Source: Paucibacter sp. DJ2R-2
Lineage (GTDB): Bacteria > Pseudomonadota > Gammaproteobacteria > Burkholderiales > Burkholderiaceae_C
DNA: 64,000 bases
Assembly: GCF_025717675.1 (NCBI RefSeq)
Contig: NZ_JAJIRT010000003.1
Coordinates: forward strand, 372,001 to 436,000
Direction of reading: 5' to 3'
Part shown: positions 28,851 through 39,709 of the stretch, piece after piece
How the letters are laid out: each line of letters starts with the position of its first letter
Numbering within the stretch: position 1 is the stretch's first letter
Translations under genes and position numbers: made by a program
The notes under the pieces: model-generated
What the model was told of the DNA's origin: nothing
The model's database searches: none
Seen by the model: only the letters and a program-made list of their open reading frames with translations

Positions 28851-29780
28851 ATGAAAGAAACCATCATCATCGCCACGCGCGAAAGCCGCCTGGCCCTCTG
28901 GCAGGCCGAGCATGTCAAGGCGCTGCTGGAACAAAGCCTGCATCTGAACGTCGACCTGCTGGGCATGACTACCCGCGGCGACCAGATCCTGGACCGCACC
29001 CTGTCCAAGGTCGGCGGCAAGGGCTTGTTCGTGAAAGAGCTTGAAACCGCGCTGGAAGAAGGCCGCGCCCATCTGGCAGTGCATTCGCTCAAGGACGTGC
29101 CCATGGAGCTGCCCGAAGGCTTCGCCCTGGCTGCCATCCTGGAGCGCGAAGATCCGCGTGATGCCCTGGTGTCCAACCGTTATGCCTCGTTGGCTGAACT
29201 GCCGCAAGGCGCCTTGGTTGGCACCTCCAGCCTGCGCCGCGTCGCCCAGCTCAAGGCCTTGCGCCCCGATCTGCGCATCGAGCCGCTGCGCGGCAATCTC
29301 GACACCCGCTTGCGCAAGCTGGACGAAGGTGGCTACGACGCCATCGTCCTGGCTGCGGCCGGCCTCAAGCGCCTGGGCCTGGCGGATCGCATCCGCTGCC
29401 ATTTCAGCGTCGAAGAGATGATTCCTTGCGCTGGCCAAGGCGCCCTGGGTATCGAACTGCGCGCCGATGCGGCAGAACTCAATGCTCAATTGGCCACCTT
29501 GATCGACCGCCCGACCTGGCTGGCCACGCAGACCGAACGCGCCGTCTCGCGCAGCCTGGGCGGCAGCTGCAGCATGCCGCTGGCGGCCCATGCGCGCTGG
29601 CAGGGCGATCAACTGCAGGTGGCCGTGGCCCTGGGTCATGCCGAGTCGCCCGAGCGGCCATTGCTGAAGGCGCAGCTGCAGGCCGTGGTGCGAAGCGATG
29701 CGGAGGCCGTGGCCTTGGGCGAAAAGGCCGCGCAGGCCCTGCGTGATCTGGGCGCGGCGGACTATCTGCCCGCGGCCTGA
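28851..29780 (+). CDS. hemC: Hydroxymethylbilane synthase (porphobilinogen deaminase)
   Basis: A 309-residue cytosolic enzyme that links four porphobilinogen units into hydroxymethylbilane for haem synthesis. [19 protein letters not shown], the active-site segment [13 protein letters not shown], and [11 protein letters not shown] are standard. The dipyrromethane-attaching cysteine is in [10 protein letters not shown] near residue 240. An in-frame ATG at 28842 is an alternative start. First gene of hemC-hemD-hemX-hemY, divergent from ppc. Confidence 0.98.
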   Translation: MKETIIIATRESRLALWQAEHVKALLEQSLHLNVDLLGMTTRGDQILDRTLSKVGGKGLFVKELETALEEGRAHLAVHSLKDVPMELPEGFALAAILEREDPRDALVSNRYASLAELPQGALVGTSSLRRVAQLKALRPDLRIEPLRGNLDTRLRKLDEGGYDAIVLAAAGLKRLGLADRIRCHFSVEEMIPCAGQGALGIELRADAAELNAQLATLIDRPTWLATQTERAVSRSLGGSCSMPLAAHARWQGDQLQVAVALGHAESPERPLLKAQLQAVVRSDAEAVALGEKAAQALRDLGAADYLPAA

Positions 29781-29793
29781 CTCGCTCGCCGCC

Positions 29794-30606
29794 ATGGCGT
29801 CGCCCGAAACGGCCGCTTTGCAATTGATCCTGACCCGGCCGCAGCAGCAGGCCGGCGACTGGCTGCAGCGTTTGCAAGCGCAGGGCGTGCCGGCGCGCAG
29901 CTTTCCGCTGCTGGCCATCAGCCCCGCGCCGCCCGAGCAGGCGCAAGCGGCCTGGGCGGCCTTGCCGCGGGCGCGCCTGGCCTTCTTCGTCAGCCCCAAT
30001 GCGGTCGAGGGCTTTTTTGCGCAAGCACCGGCGGGCTTTGAATGGCCCGCGGCCTGTCTGGCCGCCTGTGTCGGGCCCGGCAGCGCGCGCGCCTTGCAGG
30101 CGGCCGGCGTGGCGGCGTCCCTCATCATCCAGCCGCCGGCCGACGCGCCCAGCCTCGACTCCGAGCACTTGTGGCCCCAGCTCAGTGGCATGGATTGGCA
30201 AGGCCAGGCGGTGCTGATGCTGCGCGGTGAGGGCGGCCGTGACTGGCTGGCCGAACGCTTGCGCGAGCGTGGTGCGGCGCCGATCGAGTTTTTCAGCGTC
30301 TACCGGCGCGGCTGCCCGCAGTTGGATGCGGCGCAGCAGGAGGAGCTGGCCGATCTGCTCGCTCAGCCGCAGCGCATGCTGTGGCTGTTCAGCAGCGGCG
30401 AAGCGGTCGGACACTTGCACCGCCTGGCGCCGGCCGGCGTGGACTGGTCACGTCAGCGCTGCCTGGCCACCCACACCCGCATCGCCGAGCGCGCGCGAGC
30501 CGAGGGTTGGGGGCATGTGGTTTTGACGCGACCCGATGCGGCGGCCGTGGCCCAAGCCTTCGGTGCGGTGCAGGCCGACGCCTACAATCATTTTCACTGT
30601 GAGTGA
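29794..30606 (+). CDS. hemD: Uroporphyrinogen-III synthase
   Basis: A 270-residue enzyme that closes and inverts ring D of hydroxymethylbilane. HemD proteins are poorly conserved; here LILTRPQQQAGDWLQRLQ at the N-terminus, FFVSPNAVEGFF, the domain-linking FFSVYRR segment, and WLFSSGEAV plus a C-terminal THTRIAERA...VVLTRPDA are recognisable. The gene starts 13 bases after hemC. Its last 8 bases overlap the GTG start of hemX. Confidence 0.93.
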   Translation: MASPETAALQLILTRPQQQAGDWLQRLQAQGVPARSFPLLAISPAPPEQAQAAWAALPRARLAFFVSPNAVEGFFAQAPAGFEWPAACLAACVGPGSARALQAAGVAASLIIQPPADAPSLDSEHLWPQLSGMDWQGQAVLMLRGEGGRDWLAERLRERGAAPIEFFSVYRRGCPQLDAAQQEELADLLAQPQRMLWLFSSGEAVGHLHRLAPAGVDWSRQRCLATHTRIAERARAEGWGHVVLTRPDAAAVAQAFGAVQADAYNHFHCE

Positions 30607-31792
30607 TCCCCAAACCCCCCCTCTCGACGCCACGACGGGCGCTGCTGCGCCCGCCAGCGATGCGCCCGGCGCGAGCCTGAATTCCGCGACTTCTGTTCCC
30701 TCCGCAGCGCTGCCCGCCGCCGCCTTGCCGAGCTGGGTGCCGGTGACCCTGCTCTTGCTCGGCGTCGCCTCGCTGGCCGGTGTTGGCCTCGCTTGGCAAG
30801 GCCTGAGCCGCCAGCAGGCGCTGGAACAAGAGCTGGTGCGCCGCCAGGAGCTGGTGCAGGCCGAGGCCAGCGAGGCCCGCGCCGCTTCGCGTCAGTCGCA
30901 AGACCTGACCCGCGACACCGCCGCCAAGGTGGCTTTGCTCGATGCTCGCCTGGCCGAGGTGGCTTTGCAGCGCGGGCAACTGGAAGAATTGATCCAGTCC
31001 ATGTCCCGCTCGCGCGATGAAAACGTGATCGGCGACATCGAAGCCTCGATCCGTGTGGCCTTGCAGCAAGCCGCCGTGACCGGCAGCGTCGAACCTCTGG
31101 TGGCCACGCTCAAGCAAGCCGACGAGCGCCTGCTGCGCTACAAGCAACCGCGCATGGAAGGTGTACGCCGCGCCGTAACGCGCGATCTGGATCGCGTCAA
31201 GGCCATCAGCGTGGTCGACGTCTCGACCTTGACGATCAAGCTCGACGAAGTGGTGCGCTTGCTGGACGAACTGCCTCTGCTGGCCGTGGCCGAGCGCGGC
31301 GGTGAGCCACCGGCCTCGGGCGTCAAGCCCAAGCCGAGTTCGGCGGGGGGCAAGTCGGCTGGAAGCAAGGCCGAAGTTGCGCCGAGAGAAGAAGATGGAC
31401 TTCTGGCGGTCTGGTGGTGGGGGGCCAAGACCCGCTTGGCCGAAATGGCCGGCCTGGTCTGGGGCGAGACCCGGACCCTGGTACGCGTCACCCGCATCGA
31501 TCACCCCGAGGCGGTGTTGCTGGCGCCCGAGCAGGCGTTCTTCCTGCGCGAGAACCTCAAGCTGCGCCTGCTCAATGCCCGCCTGGCCTTGCTGAGCCGC
31601 CAGTTCGACACGGCACAAGCCGATCTGCGCGACAGCCAGGACGTGCTGAATCACTATTTCGATGCCCGCTCGCGCAAGGTCAGTTCGGCCATCGAGCTGG
31701 TTCGCCAGGTGGCTGGCCAGGCACGCCAGGTCAATGTGCCTCGCCCCGATGACACCCTGGCCGCGCTGGCGGCAGCTGCGGCCGGTCGCTGA
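30599..31792 (+). CDS. hemX: HemX-like uroporphyrinogen-III C-methyltransferase-family membrane protein
   Basis: A protein of about 397 residues: a Pro/Ala-rich cytoplasmic N-terminus, one membrane helix (residues ~48-70, WVPVTLLLLGVASLAGVGLAW), a coiled coil (residues ~70-140, rich in Gln, Glu, Arg) and a periplasmic domain. This is the HemX layout; the frequent methyltransferase label is not supported by any SAM-binding motif here. The GTG at 30599 overlaps hemD and is chosen because earlier residues are the hemD shadow. Its role in haem synthesis is probably as a membrane scaffold, but this is unproven. Confidence 0.9.
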   Translation: MSDPQTPPLDATTGAAAPASDAPGASLNSATSVPSAALPAAALPSWVPVTLLLLGVASLAGVGLAWQGLSRQQALEQELVRRQELVQAEASEARAASRQSQDLTRDTAAKVALLDARLAEVALQRGQLEELIQSMSRSRDENVIGDIEASIRVALQQAAVTGSVEPLVATLKQADERLLRYKQPRMEGVRRAVTRDLDRVKAISVVDVSTLTIKLDEVVRLLDELPLLAVAERGGEPPASGVKPKPSSAGGKSAGSKAEVAPREEDGLLAVWWWGAKTRLAEMAGLVWGETRTLVRVTRIDHPEAVLLAPEQAFFLRENLKLRLLNARLALLSRQFDTAQADLRDSQDVLNHYFDARSRKVSSAIELVRQVAGQARQVNVPRPDDTLAALAAAAAGR

Positions 31793-31852
31793 TCACGCCG
31801 GTCAGGGCTGCGGCTCCCCAAGTCAATAAGAACGAAAGCAAAGGTTCGGTTC

Positions 31853-33100
31853 ATGCGTACGGTGGTGTGGTTGGTCCTCTTGTTCACCGTGGCGGTGGTG
31901 GCTGCGCTGGCCTTGGGTCAGAACGATGGGCTGGCCAGCTTCTACTGGAACGGCTGGCGCCTGGATGTGTCGCTGAACCTGTTCTTGCTGGCCTTGGTCG
32001 GCACCTGCTTTGCTTTGGTCACCGCCATCCAGACCATCGGCGCCCTGACCAGCCTGCCGCGTCGCGCGCATGAATGGCGCCTGGCACAGCGCGAGCGTGG
32101 CGCCCAGCTGGCTTTGCGCGATGCGCTGGCCGAGTTCTTTGGCGCCCGCTACGGCCGCGCCCAGAAGGCCGCCCAGCGTGCGCTCAGCATCCATGCGCAA
32201 ACGCCCGAGCTGCAGCAGGACGAGGGCTTTCTGGCCCTGGGTCATCTGCTGTCGGCCAGCAGCGCCCATCGCCTGCAGGACAAGCGCCGCCGTGATGAGC
32301 AGCTGCAGCTGGCGCTGGACGCTGCCAAGCGTTCGCCGCAAGGCCGTGCGCAGGAGGAGGGCGCCCGCTTGCTGGCTGCCGAATGGGCCCTGGACGACCG
32401 CGATGCACCGCGCGCGCTGAGCCTGTTGGCTGAGCTCTCGCCGGGCGTGGCGCGCCGGACCCAGGCCTTGCGCCTGAAGCTGCAGGCCAGCCGTCTGGCC
32501 AAGCAACCGCTGGAGGCGCTGCGCACCGCACGTCTGCTGGCCAAGCACCAAGGCTTTTCCAAGGTCGCGGCGCAAGGCCTGCTGCGCTCTCTGGCCTTTG
32601 AGGCGCTCGACGCTGCGCGCGATGCCGACCAACTGCGTGCCGTCTGGCAGCAGCTGGACAGCGCTGACCGCCGCGATGTGTTCGTGGCCGCGAGGGCGGC
32701 CCAACGCGCGGGAGCGCTCGGCGTGCCCGATGACGGTCGTGGCTGGCTGCGCCCCTTCTGGGACGATGTGGCCGAGCTGGGCGCCGACGAGCGGGCGACG
32801 CTGGCCGAGGCCTTGGTGCTGGTCTTGCCGGGCCTGGGGCCCGAGTGGCTGCAGCGCCTGGAGTCGGCGGTGCAGCGTTTCCCGCGCGACCGCGCCTTCA
32901 GCTATGCCCTGGGTCATGCCCTGGCCGAGCGCCAGCTCTGGGGCAAGGCCCGCTTGATTTTGGAGCAGGTCGCTGATGAATCCAGCTTGGCTGTGGCGGC
33001 GCGTCGGCGCAGCTGGCTCATGCTCGCTCGGCTGGCCGAGCAGGACGGCGACCTGGAGCGCCGTGCCCGGTGTCATGAGTCTGCTGCGCTGGTCCAGTGA
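31853..33100 (+). CDS. hemY: HemY-like haem-biosynthesis-associated membrane protein
   Basis: A 415-residue inner-membrane protein. Two N-terminal membrane segments (residues ~3-22 and ~40-62) flank the diagnostic HemY_N segment with NDGLASFYWNGWRLDVSL. The remainder is a helical TPR-like repeat region (ARYGRAQKAAQRAL, GFLALGHLLSASSAHRL and so on). Despite the name it is the proteobacterial TPR HemY, not the Bacillus protoporphyrinogen oxidase. Last gene of the hem operon, 60 bases after hemX; a tRNA follows. Confidence 0.93.
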   Translation: MRTVVWLVLLFTVAVVAALALGQNDGLASFYWNGWRLDVSLNLFLLALVGTCFALVTAIQTIGALTSLPRRAHEWRLAQRERGAQLALRDALAEFFGARYGRAQKAAQRALSIHAQTPELQQDEGFLALGHLLSASSAHRLQDKRRRDEQLQLALDAAKRSPQGRAQEEGARLLAAEWALDDRDAPRALSLLAELSPGVARRTQALRLKLQASRLAKQPLEALRTARLLAKHQGFSKVAAQGLLRSLAFEALDAARDADQLRAVWQQLDSADRRDVFVAARAAQRAGALGVPDDGRGWLRPFWDDVAELGADERATLAEALVLVLPGLGPEWLQRLESAVQRFPRDRAFSYALGHALAERQLWGKARLILEQVADESSLAVAARRRSWLMLARLAEQDGDLERRARCHESAALVQ

Positions 33101-33118
33101 TGCAAAAAACTGAAATCT

Positions 33119-33148
33119 TTGCTTCAGCGGTATAAACCATGCTATAGT
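33119..33148 (+). promoter_or_regulatory. Promoter of the first tRNA-Arg gene
   Basis: TTGCTT (33119-33124) and TATAGT (33143-33148) separated by 18 bases, placing the start just before the tRNA at 33159. Confidence 0.6.
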
Positions 33149-33158
33149 CTGAGGCTTG

Positions 33159-33235
33159 GCGGCTGTAGCTCAGTTGGATAGAGTACTTGGCTACGAACCA
33201 AGGGGTCGTGGGTTCGAATCCTGCCAGCCGCACCA
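33159..33235 (+). tRNA. tRNA-Arg (anticodon ACG), copy 1
   Basis: A 77-base cloverleaf: acceptor GCGGCTG pairs with CAGCCGC, discriminator A and encoded CCA. The anticodon stem CTTGG/CCAAG encloses CTACGAA, giving anticodon ACG, which becomes ICG in bacteria and reads CGU, CGC and CGA. The T arm GTGGG-TTCGAAT-CCTGC is intact. An identical copy lies 231 bases downstream. Confidence 0.98.
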
Positions 33236-33248
33236 AAAGAAGAAAACG

Positions 33249-33280
33249 AAAAGGTCAGTGAGAAATCGCTGACCTTTTTC
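33249..33280 (+). terminator. Terminator of the first tRNA-Arg gene
   Basis: A 13-base stem (33249-33261 with 33266-33278, one G-T pair) capped by a GAAA tetraloop, ending in five T. Confidence 0.88.
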
Positions 33281-33424
33281 AATTCCTGTTGTGCCGAGTG
33301 AATACTTGGCCCCGAGTTTCCCTCGACGCAGTGTCTGGCGAAGGGGTTGGGTTTGAATTGAGGTATTGATTCAAATCGGCTCGGATGGGGGTTTTGAAGA
33401 GTTCGCAAGAATTTTTAAAAAGAC

Positions 33425-33454
33425 TTGTGCGGTACGAAAATACCGTGCTATAGT
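33425..33454 (+). promoter_or_regulatory. Promoter of the second tRNA-Arg gene
   Basis: TTGTGC (33425-33430) and TATAGT (33449-33454) separated by 18 bases; same -10 and spacing as the first copy. The spacer holds the small inverted repeat CGGTA/TACCG. Confidence 0.6.
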
Positions 33455-33466
33455 AGAGGGCTTGGA

Positions 33467-33543
33467 GCGGCTGTAGCTCAGTTGGATAGAGTACTTGGCT
33501 ACGAACCAAGGGGTCGTGGGTTCGAATCCTGCCAGCCGCACCA
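33467..33543 (+). tRNA. tRNA-Arg (anticodon ACG), copy 2
   Basis: Base-for-base identical to the copy at 33159-33235, including the encoded CCA. It has its own promoter and terminator, so the two copies are separate transcription units rather than one precursor. Confidence 0.98.
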
Positions 33544-33561
33544 AAACAATAAGAAATGCAC

Positions 33562-33595
33562 AAAGCCTCGATGAGAAATCATCGGGGCTTTGTTG
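33562..33595 (+). terminator. Terminator of the second tRNA-Arg gene
   Basis: A 13-base stem AAAGCC...GGCTTT (33562-33574 with 33579-33591, one T-G pair) again capped by GAAA, followed by a T-rich run. The sequence differs from the first terminator although the fold is alike. Confidence 0.85.
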
Positions 33596-33602
33596 CTTTT
33601 GC

Positions 33603-34745
33603 TCAGGTCAAACCTTCGGCCTGCGGCAGGGAAAGGCCCAATTCGGCCAGCACCTGCTCTGTGTGTTCGCCGGGTTTAGGGCCTGCTTGCGGCGTACGCA
33701 ATGTGCTCCGGGAAAAGCGCGGTGCCGGGCTCGCTTGCCAGTGCCCCTCGACCATGACATGACTGGCGCGCGCCTGCTGCTGCGGATGTCGGGCCGCTTC
33801 GTCCATGCTCAGCACCGGAGCCACGCAGCATTCCAAGCCCGCCAGATCATTCATCCATTGATCGCGGCTGCGAGTCTTGATGCGCTCGCTGACCCGTTCG
33901 CGCAGTGCCGGCCATTCGCTGCTCTGCATTTGCAGCCCAGGGTCGACGTCATCAAAGCCCAGACCTTGCAGCAACTGCGCATAGAACGGTGCTTCGATGG
34001 CGCCGAGGCTGAGGAACTTCCCGTCGGCGCATTCGAAGCAGTCGTAAAACGGTGAGTTGTGCAGGAAGAAGTTGTCTTGTGCACGATCCTGCCAATGGCC
34101 CTCGCTGCCCATGGCCAGCACCAGGCTGCTCAAGGTGCCCAGGCCGTCCACGATGGCAGCGTCGATGACCTGGCCCTGACCCGAGCGCTGTGCTTCCAAC
34201 AAGGCGCTGAGCAGCCCCAGTGCCAAGAACATGGCCCCGCCGCCCATATCGCCCAGCATGCTGGCTGGCGCACTGGGCGCCTGTCCGGGGCGCGAGGCGA
34301 TCGACAGGGCGCCGCTCAAGGCCAGGTAGTTGATGTCGTGCCCCGCCCGATGGGCCCAGGGTCCGGTCTGGCCCCAGCCCGTGATGCGGCCGTAGACCAG
34401 GCGCGGGTGCGGCTCGGTGAAGCTCTGAGGGCCCAGGCCCAGGCGCTCCATCACGCCCGGCCGGAAGCCTTCGATCAGTGCGTCGGCGCTGAGGATCATG
34501 GCGCGGGCTGCCTCGCGGCCGGCCATGGTCTTGAGGTCGAGACAGACCGATCGCTTGCCTCGGTTCAGCGCGGCGCCGGTGCCGATGCGTTCGGGCTCGG
34601 CGGCGGCAGAGGGTCGCTCGATCACGATCACGTCGGCGCCCAGGTCGGCTAGCAGCATGCCGCACAGTGGTGCCGGGCCGATGCCGGCCAGTTCGATCAC
34701 GCGCAGGCCGTGCAGTGGGCCGGAGGCGTTCAGAGGTGCATGCAT
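33603..34745 (-). CDS. CaiB/BaiF CoA-transferase family, alpha-methylacyl-CoA racemase-like
   Basis: A 380-residue cytosolic enzyme. The family N-terminus GLRVIELAGIGPAPLCGMLLADLGADVI is clear. Racemase-type catalytic residues are present: His in RAGHDINYLALSG (near 128) and Asp in LGDMGGGAMFLALG (near 157). True CoA-transferases of this family use an Asp nucleophile in a different context, so epimerisation of 2-methylacyl-CoA thioesters is the better guess. The frame opens to 34811, but ATG at 34745 gives the usual start. It is divergent from greB with a 46-base gap and ends close to the tRNA terminator. Confidence 0.88.
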   Translation of the reverse strand: MHAPLNASGPLHGLRVIELAGIGPAPLCGMLLADLGADVIVIERPSAAAEPERIGTGAALNRGKRSVCLDLKTMAGREAARAMILSADALIEGFRPGVMERLGLGPQSFTEPHPRLVYGRITGWGQTGPWAHRAGHDINYLALSGALSIASRPGQAPSAPASMLGDMGGGAMFLALGLLSALLEAQRSGQGQVIDAAIVDGLGTLSSLVLAMGSEGHWQDRAQDNFFLHNSPFYDCFECADGKFLSLGAIEAPFYAQLLQGLGFDDVDPGLQMQSSEWPALRERVSERIKTRSRDQWMNDLAGLECCVAPVLSMDEAARHPQQQARASHVMVEGHWQASPAPRFSRSTLRTPQAGPKPGEHTEQVLAELGLSLPQAEGLT

Positions 34746-34791
34746 GGGGGAGCTTGTCGGTAGTGGGGGTGCTTGCTGGGACAATACACCC

Positions 34792-35354
34792 ATGAGCAAG
34801 GCATTCACCAAGGAAAGCGACGCCGATGATGACGAGGATCTGGCCCTACCGGCCTTGCCTCAAGGTGCGCGCAATTACATGACGCCGCAAGGCTATGCCC
34901 GCATGCGGGCCGAATTCATGACGCTGTTGGACGAGGAGCGGCCCAAGATCGTCGAGATCGTTTCCTGGGCGGCCAAGAATGGCGACCGCAGCGAGAACGG
35001 CGACTATCTCTACGGCAAGAAGCGTCTGCGTGAAATCGATCGTCGCCTGCGCTTTCTGAATAAGCGTCTGGACCTGGCTGAGGTGGCTGACCCGAGCCTG
35101 CACCACGGCAATGAGCAGATCTTCTTCGGCGCCACTGTTAGTTACGCCACCGCCAAAGGCGAGGAGCGCACCATCACCATCAAAGGCATCGATGAGTCTG
35201 ACAGTCTGGCCGGCGAGGTGTCTTGGGTGTCACCGATCGCCCGTGTGCTCTTGAAGGCGCGAGTGGGCGATGAGCTGCAGTTGATGACACCCGGCGGCGT
35301 CGAGCAGATCGAGGTGCTGGAAGTCAGCTACCCGAAGCCGGAGGCTTCGAAGCC

Positions 35355-35358
<4 letters not shown>
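34792..35358 (+). CDS. greB: Transcript cleavage factor GreB
   Basis: A 188-residue factor that rescues backtracked RNA polymerase by stimulating transcript cleavage. The coiled-coil N-terminal domain contains the invariant acidic tip DRSENGDYLYGKKRLREID; Asp and Glu at the tip coordinate the catalytic metal. The C-terminal FKBP-like domain includes FGATVSYAT and SWVSPIARVLLKARVGDE. YLYGKKRLREIDRRLRFL identifies GreB rather than GreA. An acidic N-terminal tail (DADDDEDL) precedes the coiled coil. Its TAA overlaps the convergent spoT stop by 4 bases. Confidence 0.96.
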
Positions 35359-37640
<2,282 letters not shown>

Positions 37641-37738
37641 GGCTCGAATTTAACCGATGAAATCAGCTGCCATCTGCGCTGGCGCAGAAGACCGTGTCAT
37701 TCGGCATCGCCTGCTTGTCATCTCGATGAGCAGAAACG

Positions 37739-37766
37739 ACAACGGGCGCCCGAAGGCGCCCGTTGT
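37739..37766 (-). terminator. Hairpin between rpoZ and spoT
   Basis: A perfect 12-base stem ACAACGGGCGCC/GGCGCCCGTTGT with a CGAA tetraloop. On the minus strand it is followed by TCGTTTC, a weak T-tract, so it probably attenuates rather than fully stops transcription from rpoZ into spoT. Confidence 0.65.
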
Positions 37767-37786
37767 TCAGAGCAGTGGCGTCTGAA

Positions 37787-37990
37787 TCAGACCGGCACTT
37801 TGCGCAGCATTTCAATGCCGACTTCGCCAGCCGCGATCTCGCGCAGGGCGGTGATGCCGGGCTTGTTCTTGCTTTCGACCTTGGGCGTGTGGCCTTGGCT
37901 CAGCATGCGGGCGCGGTAGGTTGCGGCGAGCACCAGCTGGAAGCGGTTGGGGATCTTGGTCAGGCAGTCTTCAACGGTGATGCGGGCCAT
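37787..37990 (-). CDS. rpoZ: RNA polymerase omega subunit
   Basis: A 67-residue subunit that assists beta' folding and RNA polymerase assembly and, in proteobacteria, forms part of a ppGpp site. The N-terminus [28 protein letters not shown] is diagnostic; the C-terminus [13 protein letters not shown] is the usual betaproteobacterial end. It lies 66 bases after gmk and upstream of spoT, the common gmk-rpoZ-spoT order. Confidence 0.98.
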   Translation of the reverse strand: MARITVEDCLTKIPNRFQLVLAATYRARMLSQGHTPKVESKNKPGITALREIAAGEVGIEMLRKVPV

Positions 37991-38056
37991 GTGTGGATTC
38001 CAGTTCAGGTGTTCGTGGGGATCGGATTCTGAAGATATTTGCCAGGCAAACAGGCT

Positions 38057-38677
38057 TCAGGGCAGATCAAGAGCGCGGAAGACGGCTGAGCGATTCCGGC
38101 GCTGAGCCGCGTATTTTAACCGCTGTGCGTGGACGATGGCCTTGAGATCGAAAACTGCGGTGTCAAACACGGCGTTCACGACCACGAAATCGAAGTTTTG
38201 CGCTTGCGCCACCTCGATGCGTGCATTGGCCATTCGCTGGGCAATCACCTCAGGCGCGGTGTCGCCGCGGCGGTTCAATCGTTGCTGCAGCTCGTCCCAG
38301 CTCGGCGGCAGGATGAAGATCAGTACCGCATAGGGGAACAGCTGCTTGATCTGCAGTGCCCCTTGGAAGTCGATCTCGAGCACCACATCATCACCATGGG
38401 CCATGCGGGCTTCGATGGCGGCGCGTGAGGTGCCGTACAGATTGCCATGCACCTCGGCCCATTCGAAGAACTCACCACGGGCCGCCATGGCGCGGAACTC
38501 GGCCTCGGGCGTGAACCAGTACTCTCGGCCGTGCTGTTCCTGGCCGCGCGGGGCACGCGAGGTGTGGGAGATCGAGACGTCGAGCTTGGCGTCGAGTTCC
38601 AGCAAGGCCTTGACCAAGCTGGATTTGCCGGCGCCGCTGGGTGCAGCGACGACGAAGAGATTGCCGGGATATTCCAT
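38057..38677 (-). CDS. gmk: Guanylate kinase
   Basis: A 206-residue cytosolic kinase converting GMP to GDP with ATP. The Walker A loop APSGAGKSS lies at residues ~12-20, followed by the GMP-binding [13 protein letters not shown] and YWF segments and the ALQIKQLFP region after VLEIDFQG. Start [18 protein letters not shown] is normal. It lies 54 bases after yicC, in the same operon as rpoZ. Confidence 0.98.
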   Translation of the reverse strand: MEYPGNLFVVAAPSGAGKSSLVKALLELDAKLDVSISHTSRAPRGQEQHGREYWFTPEAEFRAMAARGEFFEWAEVHGNLYGTSRAAIEARMAHGDDVVLEIDFQGALQIKQLFPYAVLIFILPPSWDELQQRLNRRGDTAPEVIAQRMANARIEVAQAQNFDFVVVNAVFDTAVFDLKAIVHAQRLKYAAQRRNRSAVFRALDLP

Positions 38678-38731
38678 GAAACGGAGCGTTGTCTAGAAGG
38701 GAGGGCTGCGAAAGGCTGTGGGGCAGCCGGC

Positions 38732-39679
38732 TTATTCGATGTTCTGCACCTGCTCGCGCAACTGCTCCACGGCGACCTTCATCTCCACCGAGATATTGGT
38801 CAACTCCAGGGCCGCGGCCTTGGAGCCCAGGGTGTTGGCCTCGCGGTGCAGTTCCTGAATCAGGAAGTCCAGGCGCTTGCCGATCTCGCCACCCTTCTTG
38901 AGCAGACGGGCGATTTCTTCCAGGTGAGCGCGCAGACGGGCCAGTTCTTCAGCCACGTCGATGCGGATGGCGTAGGCCGCCGCTTCGTTGAGGGCGCGCT
39001 CGCGCAGGTTCTCTTCGGGGATGGTCTGGGCCGCGCCGGTGCTGGCCAGGGCTTCTTGCCAACGTTCGAGAAAACGCTGCTGCTGGCGTTGCACGATGGC
39101 TGGCAGCATGGGCTCGGCGGCATCAGCCAGCTGGCGCAGATGGCTGATGCGCTCCAGCAAGATGGCGACCAGCTTCTCGCCCTCGCGTTCGCGTGCCTCC
39201 AGCAGGCCTGCCACGCACTGGCGAGCGGCCTCCAGGGCCGGTTCGTCGAGCTTCTCGGTCGCCGAGCCGCCACCCTTGCACCAGATCAGGGCCTCGTGGA
39301 CCGACAGGGGTTGGGCCTTGGGCAGCCAGTTCTGTACCGAGCCTTCCAACCGTGCCAGCTTGTTCAGCTGATCAGACTGTGGCTGGGGCCAGTTGCTGTC
39401 GCTTTCGCGCTGGGTGTTGATGCGCAGCTCGATCTTGCCGCGCTTGAGTTTGGCTGTCAGCAGTTCACGCAGGGCCGGTTCCAGACCGCGCAAATCCTCG
39501 GGCATGCGAAAGCCCAGGTCCAGGAAACGGCCGTTGACCGAACGCAACTCGACGGTCACGGTGGCCGCGCTGGCGCTCTGGCCTGCCGCAGTGTTGGCAT
39601 TGGAGGCCCCGGTGTTTTCACTGGGGGCGGAGGGTTGCGAGCTGACGCTGGCATATCCCGTCATGCTGTAGACTGGCAT
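38732..39679 (-). CDS. yicC: YicC/YloC-family endoribonuclease
   Basis: A 315-residue protein. YSMTGYA at the N-terminus, ELRSVNGRFLDLGFRMPEDLR, KRGKIELRIN and the C-terminal KRLDFLIQELHREANTLGSKA...ISVEMKVAVEQLREQVQN are hallmarks. Members have been shown to cleave RNA. A low-complexity insertion of about 25 residues (Ser/Ala/Asn-rich) after MTGYASV is not typical. First gene of yicC-gmk-rpoZ; divergent from the protein kinase gene with only 30 bases between starts. Confidence 0.94.
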   Translation of the reverse strand: MPVYSMTGYASVSSQPSAPSENTGASNANTAAGQSASAATVTVELRSVNGRFLDLGFRMPEDLRGLEPALRELLTAKLKRGKIELRINTQRESDSNWPQPQSDQLNKLARLEGSVQNWLPKAQPLSVHEALIWCKGGGSATEKLDEPALEAARQCVAGLLEAREREGEKLVAILLERISHLRQLADAAEPMLPAIVQRQQQRFLERWQEALASTGAAQTIPEENLRERALNEAAAYAIRIDVAEELARLRAHLEEIARLLKKGGEIGKRLDFLIQELHREANTLGSKAAALELTNISVEMKVAVEQLREQVQNIE

Positions 39680-39709
39680 CTAGCGTTCGGTGTGGAATAA
39701 AACTCGATT

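Noticed and set aside
30599..31792. HemX as an active uroporphyrinogen C-methyltransferase
   Set aside because: No SAM-binding motif is visible; only a membrane helix, coiled coil and HemX domain are present.
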